Shown here piece by piece: positions 44,601 to 51,989 of a stretch of 64,000 bases of DNA. Positions within the stretch are counted from its first letter, which is position 1. The number at the start of each line of letters is the position of its first letter. Origin of the DNA: Leptospira noumeaensis (GTDB lineage Bacteria; Spirochaetota; Leptospiria; Leptospirales; Leptospiraceae); NCBI RefSeq assembly GCF_004770765.1, contig NZ_RQFK01000011.1, positions 248,001 through 312,000 on the forward strand, given 5' to 3'. Made by a program: the position numbers and the translations under genes. The notes beneath the pieces were generated by a model that saw nothing but the letters and a program-made list of their open reading frames with translations, was not told the DNA's origin and ran no database searches.

Positions 44601-45735
44601 TTTGTACAATATCTGTTGATGCATTATAATCCACTCCTTCAGTTAACCCACCACCAGAAACAAAGGAATTCGTTAATTCCCTTAATCTTGGATCCTTTAT
44701 GCGATCTGCCCCGCTATTTATTTGTAGTTTTGCAGTTTGAGCTGCAAACAATATTGCTTTCCAGAACGCAATATTTCTATCTTCCACGTCTTGCTGCTCT
44801 CCATAGCCTCCAGACAATGTTAACGCACCGGCTGTCAGTTTTGATGAAACTCCTTCGTGAGCTGGTGCATAAGAAAACTCTAATGGCTGATGAGTTGATA
44901 AAGAAAAGAAATTATCTTTTTCAAATTCGATTTTGGTTAGCAAAGAAGTCTTAATTGAGTTTAGTTCAGAATAGTTGAACTCATAACTGTGAACATGAGA
45001 ACCTTCTGAATAGAAGCGAATTTTCTTTAACCTAAGATCTCGAATTATTAATTGTTTCTCAAAAAAATTCCTGTTAAAATCATTTCTCGTTTCATATTCA
45101 AAGCGGATTTCACGTTGATTCCCCGCGTATGAAATTTTCTTTAGGTAAATCTCGCCCTTAACAATTTCCCAATCATAGTTTATTGTTTCACCATGAGGTT
45201 CGCGAATCTCAGACAATGCCCAGACTCGAACAGCTCCATTGCTCATCAATGCGCTTGAATTTCCTGACCCGTATGTGTATTTTTTACCCGTTTTATCAAA
45301 AGCGATAAACTCAGCTGGACCTAAACCATAATCTCCCTGAGGATAAAAACTAAAGAAACTCTCTTCTTTTGAATATAATACAGAATTTTGACCTGCACTA
45401 CTAACAAGCTGACCATGGTCGGAAGACTCATAATGGTCGGTTGAGTCATATTTCAAACCAAAAGATGGGTCACGTTTTATAAAACTAATACCGCTAAGTG
45501 ACCATCCCTTCCCAAGAAGCCCAGATTGGCTAATTGAATTATAAGATAAAGATAAACTCGGAGTTAATCCTCCCGTTCCATCAGGAACTTCCAAAGGAAT
45601 CGAAAAATTTGCATTTCCATTTTGGTCAACTGAGACTTCCGGCATTTGTTGTGGTAACTTTTGTCCAGCGAGAAACGACAAAAATAAAAAAGAAAACAAA
45701 GTAATAAGAATTAATTTAATTAAAATTTGTCGCAT
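38602..45735 (-). CDS. Giant SpvB/RHS (YD-repeat) secreted protein
   Basis: 2377 residues from ATG 45735 (GAGAG upstream; a GTG four codons earlier is possible). Signal peptide I-L-I-K-L-I-L-I-T-L-F-S-F-L-F-L. A SpvB-type N-terminal domain follows (about 40-300; I-P-L-E-V-P-D-G-T-G-G-L-T-P-S-L-S-L-S-Y, G-W-S-L-S-G-I). FG-GAP/VCBS-like repeats (D-x-N-x-D-G, about 450-1000) come next, then dozens of YD repeats (Y-D-x-x-G-R/N, about 1200-1850), then an odd segment with two hydrophobic stretches (about 1917-1930 and 1970-1985) and a Gly/Ser linker, then the RHS core (H-P-D-H-L-G-S, Y-T-G-Q-E-E-D and Y-Y-Y-K-A-R-Y-Y, about 2045-2160). A 215-residue C-terminal tail after D-S-T-G-N is unique and shows no known toxin motif. 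It is probably a polymorphic surface or toxin-delivery protein. Confidence 0.88.
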   Translation of the reverse strand: MRQILIKLILITLFSFLFLSFLAGQKLPQQMPEVSVDQNGNANFSIPLEVPDGTGGLTPSLSLSYNSISQSGLLGKGWSLSGISFIKRDPSFGLKYDSTDHYESSDHGQLVSSAGQNSVLYSKEESFFSFYPQGDYGLGPAEFIAFDKTGKKYTYGSGNSSALMSNGAVRVWALSEIREPHGETINYDWEIVKGEIYLKKISYAGNQREIRFEYETRNDFNRNFFEKQLIIRDLRLKKIRFYSEGSHVHSYEFNYSELNSIKTSLLTKIEFEKDNFFSLSTHQPLEFSYAPAHEGVSSKLTAGALTLSGGYGEQQDVEDRNIAFWKAILFAAQTAKLQINSGADRIKDPRLRELTNSFVSGGGLTEGVDYNASTDIVQTFNNKTEFVGRYPVGNDNRDSCNWGPIACMALMLGIQNDAIAYVCYQYFFLQADACNNGVNSPSKSAFPTDFDGDGVAEYSRLHGFMDYDNLSILTNDQKNNREYGSPKFPIKYNTYFDLGDVDGDMRTDLVFERNGHLNVAFSDGSSLGNYAPFSNIALNPYHQNFTMSNNYVPRDYLVDINRDGRADFIHFANDRISIYLSQGRSFLPEKIIWLGSNRSPNQETIETNPLLVHRMNQFSDIDGDGLPEHVFIASINQSSELSQIAELKARQLTEINSANAERQSYIDQIFLIFEGKEVTDEEKDSLSLKVFVDDRPLYWELVGSPGTATSSQKEIISNSVGKQFFEDKFKEILARHDLEYKEEVGKIKNVNLSGATFQMVISKLNISNGSLSQSLMDLPQSIVGYMGKNWLVDVNSDGLPDLVSLVNRNSLSNPFDYGLEDAYTMTNQVKVIFNTGGKFDTSNIVTTTLNTIVKPDRLAKGHDFNKKFTASYDFADTNEDGKVDFIVKEFNSNNFHVYFGEGNGQFSDRLVFALEAEDVSSARFEDRNEDGIVDFYYQYGKTSVTKQILSNSPQVLGGLITKVVNNVPGSEISIEYTWKKNMSGAVVKGSGNYNTSLPNIFSSMLVSRVTSVQGVGFPIEKTEYSYSNSRYKPGDMETGLNYGFESISARLFVDGVSKSKVVTNYLQNPNFPGFVGSVLVFTGNDVLVSEESKGYTKFTPHTGTKLALQTSSETSQYENGQLKDHVTSSVIYDPSYAYSPSVNDENHNGRNTRVEMSYQNNSAMKILALPTESKKTVNGSLVEHKKWTYNGADMASESKLVSSGQWYSVYYSYDAIGNVTSSTDSLGRTLSYEYGDITRSNPTVARNALGQTTKKTYDKKLDLELSVEDPNGNVVTFEYDEYGRKTASYLDGEKQESIEYSFDGSHFATKQITHSDEGEVWTKETTDLQGKIVKKESLVVDGIVSTVETKYDSLGREIQKSNSYFTGESPRWSYTYYYTQSEDTEERPKETIAATGEISRMVYGLRTTSVTTTNQSEVIRTETQNQDNWGRLVTKTAQGETLQYQYDNADRMVQISDPGNGITEIGYDIGGRKIRYSDSNSGTINYTYNVAGDLLTQTDARGVVIRKEVDGMGRITKVIPGNDIPTIYEYDSGNSVASTHVIGKLTKVTDSSGVTELAYDRKGNVIGEKRTIDDLQVLFQRSYDAFGRVKTITYPEGTLVRNHYTGTGQLAFLTMDSHDGNSLNHTVVSYEGPKVADEKYYIERKTGNGIVTKIGYDPLRMRPQSLVTYLKDSSVEQSLKYDYDKRGNISAITDLMNESRSQSFEYDHLNRVTKALGKYGEENYNYHRNGNLLNKGAFTYSYDNGNHIHAVTRVNSPNTGIVGYTYDAMGNMTTRNGDTLVYNAQNKLQRIETNGGDRFEYTYDHSGMRIKKSLQNSNTTTYSFGNYYEIHRTPGAQEKHTLYVVGAEGDMVAQYSRGDAILLNQMASNDWLVNPFCKDVNIDCDTYWKNRVGFAFISFLEDTNVYVDGKIREGHRALPWVVILGLLFWVVYKTKDQTEGTNTESLTIDLFGISILPDLTNRIQKQIPRYGTALFVVLFTFTTTAGCFPLLLGGAEGESGTPIWMLGLGNGIPSDTQSVGDEPDQGGSGGGGGSSTGNARVSGMYFFHPDHLGSITMITDGNGNVLAGGERGGKSHITYKPYGEILRTDSYGPDITKFKYTGQEEDQESGLYYYKARYYDAALGRFTSNDGMVFPDKEQGMNRMMYVEGNPIAFLDSTGNSTNYMHMINQILRHAVFGASKIASQQMRSMGRGLDYAGRNAGRGIDGGARWLASGGSYSRNKGNDLDNLFRMKNFFGALEKSDLSNWLSKQYNDFRRKPIELNDKRALRKQEDAHKRRSIGCAVYFGFGTAAFKDCYARSYAQRVKNRTDIKKGSRWNPGYDYASGEPLSPLADAEYIQREMIITYIFRCGIPSGLSTPHCLSKEEIEKGKEGDKEK

Positions 45736-45822
45736 AGCGTCTCTCACATAACAAATAAAGAATATAGTCTTGCCATCTAACTGGCACCAAAAGATGTTGT
45801 CAACGAATCCTTCTGAAAATAG

Positions 45823-46731
45823 ATGAAACGCTTCACATTACCCCTGTTACCCATATTTACGATCCTTTTCCTAGGCATTTTAACGATTCCACTAAGCCCA
45901 GCAGAACTCCGATTCCCCAATGGGGACGTCTTTCATACTGAATTTGTCTATGAAGATGAACGTTTGCTTGTAGTTCGTTTCAAGGGCTCTGAATATAAAG
46001 TCCCCAAAAAAGATCTTGAATATTATGATTTAGTTAACAAAGGACAACTCAATAATTCTTACAAAATTGCAATTTTATCCTTAAAAAACGGAAGTGTAAT
46101 CAAAGGAACAATCGCTGATAGAACCAAAGATGAGGTAATCATTAAGTCAGAACTGGGATTTTTAACAATAAATAAGAATGAAATTAAAAATAGTTTGTCA
46201 GAAGTCGACGAAAGTCCAGAATTTCCCACTGTTTATCTGGCAAATGATAAACTAGACAACCAAACAAGAGTTGGAGGCAGTCTTACCTACTTACCACTTT
46301 TCCCTCCTCTTGGAACGCAAACGCCACCACTTTATGGTTTGTCAGTCTTTACCGAACCGGCATTTTTAAGATTCAAAAACACATACCAAATGGGATTCAA
46401 ATTTGAATATTTGCAATCCACTGGGCCCACCAAAGAAATTACAACCCAATCTGGATATATTTACTTACATCAGTCAAAAATCTTTCAATCAAATCCTTTA
46501 TTAGATTTTTATGGAATTGTAGGTATCGGAGCTACATCGATTGTATTTCGATTTGATCAGAACTCTTCTAAAGTTGGATCAAACCCTTCCGCATACGTTG
46601 AATTAGGCTGGCAAGGGCTTAAATATGGACCTTCCTTCTATCGCATAGGTTGGAAAAACTTATGCTTCTTTGAAATCGAAAAAGTTCATTGTGGATCGGG
46701 GCTCGAATTAACTGGTGGAGTCAACTTCTAA
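45823..46731 (+). CDS. Secreted/outer-membrane barrel-like protein
   Basis: 302 residues. A signal peptide (about 1-28, ending S-P-A) precedes a small beta-rich head (R-F-P-N-G-D-V-F-H-T-E-F-V-Y, K-N-G-S-V-I-K-G-T-I) like domains in other spirochete envelope proteins. The C-terminal half has barrel-like strands with aromatic caps and ends in G-V-N-F, a terminal Phe. It is divergent from the RHS gene across an 87-base gap and overlaps the kelch lipoprotein gene (TAATG). Confidence 0.65.
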   Translation: MKRFTLPLLPIFTILFLGILTIPLSPAELRFPNGDVFHTEFVYEDERLLVVRFKGSEYKVPKKDLEYYDLVNKGQLNNSYKIAILSLKNGSVIKGTIADRTKDEVIIKSELGFLTINKNEIKNSLSEVDESPEFPTVYLANDKLDNQTRVGGSLTYLPLFPPLGTQTPPLYGLSVFTEPAFLRFKNTYQMGFKFEYLQSTGPTKEITTQSGYIYLHQSKIFQSNPLLDFYGIVGIGATSIVFRFDQNSSKVGSNPSAYVELGWQGLKYGPSFYRIGWKNLCFFEIEKVHCGSGLELTGGVNF

Positions 46732-48098
46732 TGAAATTCATAATTACATTTATTTTTACGTTCTTTCTCATAGGGAACTGTTCTTCCCCCCTAACGGAAG
46801 GTGGAAATGCTAATAACGCCAAAATCGAATGGCAAATTGTCACAGGCATATCAACTACTTCCGCAGTTGTTAGTTGGAAATGTTCAGGCAAAGTCCCTGG
46901 ATTTTTAGTAACGACTGGGCCCAACTACAACAATGTTGATACTTCTTTTATCGATAGTGAAATTCACGCGATAGCTCTCTCTAATTTAATTACCGACTCA
47001 GATTACAAGTATGTTCCTTCCTGTGGTACAAAAGAAAATGGACTCGGCATACCCGCTACTTTCAAAACTCTTTCTGATAACGCAGTAATATTTCGCAGAA
47101 GCATTTGGATCGTAGGTGGCATTGGTTCCGACAAAAATGCTGTTAGCGAAATTGACTATTTTGATCCTGTGGAGAATATTTGGCACTCTGCAGTTACAAA
47201 TGTTCCTACACCTAGACTCAATGCTCAGATCGTATCTTTTAAAAACAAGATCTACGTTATAGGCGGAATTATCAAAAATGGCGCGGCTTATACGATGAGC
47301 CGGTTAGTCGAAGCATATGATCCCTTAAACAATACATGGAATAGGAATCTCGCGGATATACCTTCCACCTTACAAGGAGGGGTCATCGGATCTTTCGATG
47401 AAGAGATAGTTATTCTAGGTGGAACTACTACAACCGATATGACCACGGGTACGATATTCAATACGATTTATAAATTCTATCCAAATATCGGAAGTAATGG
47501 AACTTGGGTTAGTATGTTATCAAGTACCAATATTTTTCCACGTATCGATATGGCCGGATGCACCTACAACGGAAGTTTAATTTTTACGGGAGGAAGATTT
47601 TATTCAGACGGATTGGCTTATGCCACAACAGATGCCTATGCCCCATCACTCAATTCAACATCAGGTAAAATTGAAGCATCCATTTCACTCGCACGCCATG
47701 GCTCAGGTTACGCTTGTTACCGACCTATCTCCACGGATCCTTATCCAACTGACACCCCTGCCTTATTTGTTGCAGGTGGTTCCACTGGAACCAATATTTC
47801 TCAACCAGTTACGGCTGTGACTAATTCAAATCGATTTGAATACTCTTATTTAGGGAATGCATCCAACGCCTTTGCGACTGGTTCAAACATTCCAATAGCA
47901 CTCTATTACCCAACAATGGAAGTTTCTTATGAGAAAAGAAAACTCTATTTATTCGGAGGTGCATCGGAATTTAACCTACCTGTCGACCAAGTTTATTCAC
48001 TCGATTTAGCCAATCCTGGTGGCAGTCCTTGGGTTCCCGAACCAATAAGTATGCCAAGAAGTAGATTTGGGCACAAAGCAGTCATACTAAGCAGATAA
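46731..48098 (+). CDS. Kelch-repeat lipoprotein with an Fn3-like head
   Basis: 455 residues. The start is set at 46731, where TAATG joins it to the preceding gene; the longer frame lacks the signal at its N-terminus. Lipobox I-G-N-C (Cys17). Residues about 30-115 look like a fibronectin-type III-like fold (W-Q-I-V-T-G-I-S-T-T-S-A-V-V-S-W). The rest has kelch blades: I-W-I-V-G-G-I-G, K-I-Y-V-I-G-G-I, I-V-I-L-G-G-T, L-I-F-T-G-G-R and L-Y-L-F-G-G-A, giving a five- or six-bladed propeller. Likely a surface adhesion or scaffold lipoprotein. Confidence 0.82.
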   Translation: MKFIITFIFTFFLIGNCSSPLTEGGNANNAKIEWQIVTGISTTSAVVSWKCSGKVPGFLVTTGPNYNNVDTSFIDSEIHAIALSNLITDSDYKYVPSCGTKENGLGIPATFKTLSDNAVIFRRSIWIVGGIGSDKNAVSEIDYFDPVENIWHSAVTNVPTPRLNAQIVSFKNKIYVIGGIIKNGAAYTMSRLVEAYDPLNNTWNRNLADIPSTLQGGVIGSFDEEIVILGGTTTTDMTTGTIFNTIYKFYPNIGSNGTWVSMLSSTNIFPRIDMAGCTYNGSLIFTGGRFYSDGLAYATTDAYAPSLNSTSGKIEASISLARHGSGYACYRPISTDPYPTDTPALFVAGGSTGTNISQPVTAVTNSNRFEYSYLGNASNAFATGSNIPIALYYPTMEVSYEKRKLYLFGGASEFNLPVDQVYSLDLANPGGSPWVPEPISMPRSRFGHKAVILSR

Positions 48099-48101
48099 AA
48101 T

Positions 48102-48671
48102 ATGAAAAAGATAACTTTAATTTTACTTTTTCTTATCACCACCGCTATCGTCGCAGATGCAGTTTCAGAAGAAGATACATTTCTATACAGACATCATTTA
48201 AAAGAAAAAAAATTCGTAGAAGCTCAGGATCTTTTAAGCAAATTTCAAAATTCGAAAATTGACCAAACAAAACTGGAGTTACTTGAAACAGAATTATGGA
48301 TAGCAAAAGGAGAAGACTTATATTCAAAAAAACAATTCAAATCTGCTTTTCCATATTATAACGATGCCTACGCTAGATGGAGAACCAATCCATTAATTAA
48401 AGATCGATATACTGAACTTTCAGGTAAAATACTCCATGATGAGGAAATGTCTAAACAACAAGGAAATCCGAAGATATACAAACAGCCTATAGATAAAGAA
48501 AAAGAATTTATATACTTACCTTCTAACTCAGAAGCCTATTTTTTAATCAATAGTTTCCGTATTGAAGACCTAGAAAACCAAACAAAAATTATGTATGGAA
48601 TTGCCGGTTCAATTTTTACTCTTTTACTCATTCAAGTAATCATTAATTTAATTTTACTCATCAGAAAATAG
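48102..48671 (+). CDS. Signal-peptide protein with a C-terminal membrane anchor
   Basis: 189 residues: signal peptide (M-K-K-I-T-L-I-L-L-F-L-I-T-T), a helical region with TPR-like spacing (L-Y-R-H-H-L-K-E-K-K-F-V-E-A-Q-D-L-L), and a C-terminal TM helix (I-A-G-S-I-F-T-L-L-L-I-Q-V-I-I-N-L). This is the layout of a periplasmic domain tethered to the inner membrane. Three bases separate it from the kelch gene. Function unknown. Confidence 0.65.
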   Translation: MKKITLILLFLITTAIVADAVSEEDTFLYRHHLKEKKFVEAQDLLSKFQNSKIDQTKLELLETELWIAKGEDLYSKKQFKSAFPYYNDAYARWRTNPLIKDRYTELSGKILHDEEMSKQQGNPKIYKQPIDKEKEFIYLPSNSEAYFLINSFRIEDLENQTKIMYGIAGSIFTLLLIQVIINLILLIRK

Positions 48672-48770
48672 CCAGAATCACTATGGGTCGCAATCATTTG
48701 GCTCACAAAACTGTTCGATTCCCGGCTTCTATGTGTTATGCGGATTTGGTTTGTGGTTAGATATGTTCTG

Positions 48771-48842
48771 TGCCCCAGGAGGGAATCGAACCCCCACTGT
48801 CGGTTCCGAAGACCGATGTTCTATCCGTTGAACTACCAGGGC
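48771..48842 (-). tRNA. tRNA-Arg (UCG anticodon)
   Basis: A complete cloverleaf on the minus strand, 72 bases, starting G-C-C-C-T-G-G at 48842. The 7-pair acceptor stem has two G-T wobbles and discriminator A; the D stem is GTTC/GAAC; the anticodon stem is TCGGT/ACCGA with loop C-T-T-C-G-G-A, giving anticodon TCG (decodes CGA); the T stem has loop TTCGATT. CCA is not encoded. Confidence 0.93.
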
Positions 48843-48860
48843 AGAGAGATAGATGTAATG

Positions 48861-49703
48861 TCAGGATAAGGGGGCCCTGTGTTCGGGCAAATGATTTTTT
48901 GGAAGGGAGAGGCTCATACGTATGATGTAAGTGGCAAGAAGGATGGTCCAACCAATCAGGAAAAAACGAAGGAATAGAAAGATATAATAAATGGGTTTGG
49001 GTTTGCCAGGAACCATAAAGATAGTGAGGTCATTGACAGTTACAATTTCTGAGCCGGGATTTTTTTTTCTGATGGAATCGAAGGCCTTACGAAAATCACC
49101 AAGTCTTTGTGAGGGATCTAAACGGAAGTCATTGGTATACCGGAGGGAACCTTCATCACCGAAGGCATAAAAATTGGACTCCCATCCAAGAAAACTAAAC
49201 TCAACTGGCAAAGATCCAGGAGGGTTACGGAGGAAAAAATATAGAGTCCCTGCTTCGTAAGAGAAAGAAGGAATCTGACCTTCGAACCGTAATTTCTCGC
49301 GACTGAACCCGTCTTCATAAAAGTCCGACCAATCTCCCCATTGGTAGATGGTTCCCGATTCATCCTTCCAAAGGAAACCACCAAGGTTTGGGATGGATTC
49401 AAGTTGAACTTCAAAGTTTAGCAGTTTCTCATTTTTGGATTTTACATCCAATCTGGAAAGAGAAAAGGAACGAATGGTATTTTTTAATTGGATACGAAGG
49501 TCACGGATTTCTGCGGCATTGGACTCGGTGATGCGTTTTCGAATTTCGGTTTCTTCCTTTCGGAAAGGATTGGCAAAGACAACTTCAGAGATTGAATAAA
49601 TGAGTTCCGTCAGCGGGTCAGAAGAATCCAGTTTTGTTTGGGCATAAGTTCGTTCATAACCAAAACCTGAGAGAAAAAGGATGAACAAAAAATAGATTCT
49701 CAT
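48861..49703 (-). CDS. Hypothetical membrane protein with signal peptide and C-terminal TM
   Basis: 280 residues: signal peptide M-R-I-Y-F-L-F-I-L-F-L-S-G-F-G to A-Q, a mixed periplasmic domain with W-K-D-E-S-G-T-I-Y-Q-W-G-D-W, a TM helix (I-Y-Y-I-F-L-F-L-R-F-F-L-I-G-W-T-I-L-L-A, about 238-262) and a short basic tail. Family not recognised. Divergent from the HIT gene. Confidence 0.65.
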   Translation of the reverse strand: MRIYFLFILFLSGFGYERTYAQTKLDSSDPLTELIYSISEVVFANPFRKEETEIRKRITESNAAEIRDLRIQLKNTIRSFSLSRLDVKSKNEKLLNFEVQLESIPNLGGFLWKDESGTIYQWGDWSDFYEDGFSREKLRFEGQIPSFSYEAGTLYFFLRNPPGSLPVEFSFLGWESNFYAFGDEGSLRYTNDFRLDPSQRLGDFRKAFDSIRKKNPGSEIVTVNDLTIFMVPGKPKPIYYIFLFLRFFLIGWTILLATYIIRMSLSLPKNHLPEHRAPLS

Positions 49704-49735
49704 CTCTTTACCTATCGGCCAAATTGGGAAGAATG

Positions 49736-50092
49736 ATGAATTGTCCTATCTGTGAAGCCCATAAAAATGAATCAGAAATTGTATTCCAAAACCAAAACTG
49801 GATCCTCCGAAAGGCAGACCAAAACCTAGATGGATATTTGTACATGGAACACAAAGGGCATGTAGACTCTTGGTTTGATTTGAGTTTATCTGCCTTTGAA
49901 AACTATGGTCGGGCTCTCCACAAAGCCACTGAAATTTTAAAAACATTCCAACCTGAAAAAATGTACATCGTTGCGATTGCCGAACGAGTTCCCCACTTAC
50001 ATGTACATTTAATCCCGAGATATGAAAACCAAGAGAAAGGATTGGATCATATCGCAAAAGCAACGGGCCCTGGTTTTCCAAAGCCAATGTAA
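49736..50092 (+). CDS. HIT-family nucleotide hydrolase/transferase
   Basis: 119 residues from ATG 49736, with GGGAAG five bases upstream; adjacent in-frame ATG and TTG are possible. The histidine triad H-L-H-V-H-L-I is present near residues 93-99, with the C-P-I-C zinc-type head at the N-terminus. Enzymes of this family hydrolyse nucleoside phosphoramidates or dinucleoside polyphosphates. Confidence 0.87.
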   Translation: MNCPICEAHKNESEIVFQNQNWILRKADQNLDGYLYMEHKGHVDSWFDLSLSAFENYGRALHKATEILKTFQPEKMYIVAIAERVPHLHVHLIPRYENQEKGLDHIAKATGPGFPKPM

Positions 50093-50152
50093 TTCATAAG
50101 ATTTTGAAAAAAACGCTAGGTTTTTTACAAATGGTTTCTAGTATTTTTCCTT

Positions 50153-50908
50153 GTGATTTTAGAGAGACATCCAACAAACCAAGTTCCCGTGTATGCGGCC
50201 AGTGACCTGACTGACTTACAAGAACGATTTTTTCTTTTACAAAGAGAAAGTGTTAACCAGAAGATTGCTCATATTTTTCTTATCGAAGGATTTGCATCAA
50301 CGGGCAAAGGCTCCATTTTACAATCGTTAACGATCAGACTTGATCCAAGAAAGTTTAAAGTTTACTCACCTTATGTAGACCAATCGGAAGACAGGGGTTA
50401 TCCTTTCCTTTGGAATTTTTGGAAAGTGGTTCCTCGTTATGGGGAATTACTTTTTTATCTCAACACCTACTACAGCCGCCTAGCCTACCTTCGTTCCGAA
50501 AAAAAGATTGGCCTATCCGAATACGACCAAAGGTTACTCTCCATCCTTAACACAGAAAGAATTCTTTCCAAAGACAAAGTCATTGTTCATAAATTCTTTT
50601 TGCATATTTCCAAAAAAGATCAAAAAAAACGCCTGGAAGATTCTAAAAAGAAAAAGAAAGAATGGGAACTTTCCCACTTTGACAAAGACCAAGGAGAACA
50701 TTACAACCGTTACTTTGAAATTTTTGATTCAATTTTGAGTGCTTCCCGCACCATCGATTCACCTTGGCAAATCATCTATAATTCCAAAAAAGAAGAAACC
50801 AAACTCCTTGTTTTTGAAGCCATCATTGAACGTTTAGAAAGAATTTTACAGTTTGACTCGAGGGCTGCCCTCCACTCGATCAATCACGGAACCGAACTCA
50901 TCCCATGA
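50153..50908 (+). CDS. PPK2-like domain protein, catalytically degenerate (first half of a split pap)
   Basis: 251 residues from GTG 50153; an in-frame stop upstream leaves no ATG. The Walker A G-F-A-S-T-G-K-G-S (46-54) is kept, with L-D-P-R-K-F and F-L-W-N-F-W-K-V-V-P as in PPK2. The Walker B F-D-R-S-H-Y-G of its neighbour is replaced by F-Y-L-N-T-Y-Y-S, so the catalytic Asp and Arg are gone. This matches the inactive N-terminal half of two-domain (class II) PPK2 enzymes. It overlaps the next gene by ATGA, and the two would together form the enzyme. Confidence 0.8.
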   Translation: MILERHPTNQVPVYAASDLTDLQERFFLLQRESVNQKIAHIFLIEGFASTGKGSILQSLTIRLDPRKFKVYSPYVDQSEDRGYPFLWNFWKVVPRYGELLFYLNTYYSRLAYLRSEKKIGLSEYDQRLLSILNTERILSKDKVIVHKFFLHISKKDQKKRLEDSKKKKKEWELSHFDKDQGEHYNRYFEIFDSILSASRTIDSPWQIIYNSKKEETKLLVFEAIIERLERILQFDSRAALHSINHGTELIP

Positions 50909-51645
50909 AAACATATAAAACACAATCCAGAACCCTCAACTTAAACCAACTAGAAAAAAACCAAGTTCTTTCACCTGACGAATACCAGGCGAAGATGAAG
51001 GTTCTAAAAAACAAAATTCGCGATCTAACATTTCTAGCCAAAGCGAAAGCAAGGCCCGTTTTATTTGTTTTCGAAGGTTGGGATGCTGCCGGCAAAGGAG
51101 GAGTCATCCGTCGCCTAACACAAGAAATGGATCCAAGGCTATTTGAAGTTCATAACATTGCTGCACCTAGTTCCGAAGAAATCCAACACCATTATCTCTG
51201 GAGGTTTTGGAACCGAATTCCACAGAAAGGCCATATTGGAATTTTTGATCGCTCCCACTATGGCCGTGTCCTTGTGGAAAGAGTGGAAGGATTTGCCTCC
51301 GAATCAGAATGGTCGAGAGCCTATGAAGAAATTTTACTCTTCGAAGAACAATTAGTCAGCTTCGGAACCATCATCGTTAAATTTTGGCTTCATATCGATT
51401 CCGGTGAACAATTGTTACGTTTTGAATCCAGAAAGAATGATCCGCTCAAACGTTGGAAACTCACCGACGAAGATTGGCGTAACCGCGACAAATGGGCACT
51501 CTACGAAGAAGCTGCCAACCAAATGTTTGCCAAAACCGACGCACCCAAAGCCCCTTGGTTTTTAGTCCCAGCCAATGACAAATACTTTGCCCGAGTGATG
51601 GTTTTAGAAACAGTTGTGAGAAGGTTAGAGGAAGAGTTGGAATAG
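50905..51645 (+). CDS. PPK2-family polyphosphate kinase (active half)
   Basis: 246 residues with all PPK2 motifs: Walker A G-W-D-A-A-G-K-G-G (58-66), Walker B I-F-D-R-S-H-Y-G (D115) and the lid R-K-N-D-P-L-K-R-W-K-L-T. It transfers phosphate from polyphosphate to a nucleotide. Alone it resembles single-domain PPK2, but the coupled degenerate partner suggests the AMP-to-ADP type (polyphosphate:AMP phosphotransferase). Confidence 0.9.
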   Translation: MKTYKTQSRTLNLNQLEKNQVLSPDEYQAKMKVLKNKIRDLTFLAKAKARPVLFVFEGWDAAGKGGVIRRLTQEMDPRLFEVHNIAAPSSEEIQHHYLWRFWNRIPQKGHIGIFDRSHYGRVLVERVEGFASESEWSRAYEEILLFEEQLVSFGTIIVKFWLHIDSGEQLLRFESRKNDPLKRWKLTDEDWRNRDKWALYEEAANQMFAKTDAPKAPWFLVPANDKYFARVMVLETVVRRLEEELE

Positions 51646-51989
51646 TTAAATAGACAAAAAAATTGTAAGATCAAAAATTTGGGCAAGTCCCGAAATTCTT
51701 ATTTATCATAGAAAATGACATCCGTTTGGCGAATCTATTTTTCACCTGTATCGACACTCAAGGCGAAATCTACAAAATCTTAATATTTCAGAGTTCCATT
51801 TTTCTTTAGGTGTCGATTTACTAAAAAAGAGGATTTACAAAGAAAACAAGCCACTCGAAACAAAATACAGGAATTATTCTTCAGCATTCAAAATGCATTC
51901 CTAACAAAATAACAATTCTAAATGGTCTGTTTCTAAAGTTACATTTCGTCTCATTTTTTGATATATTCCTCTTAAACAAAAGAAAGTTT
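51646..51989. other. Gap without a recognised gene
   Basis: About 340 AT-rich bases. No reading frame, tRNA or clear hairpin stands out. The last part should carry the promoter of the PAS protein gene. Confidence 0.4.

Noticed and set aside
45796..45825. TTGTCA / TAGATG as a promoter for the barrel-like gene at 45823
   Set aside because: The -10 would overlap the start codon, which would place the transcript start inside the gene.
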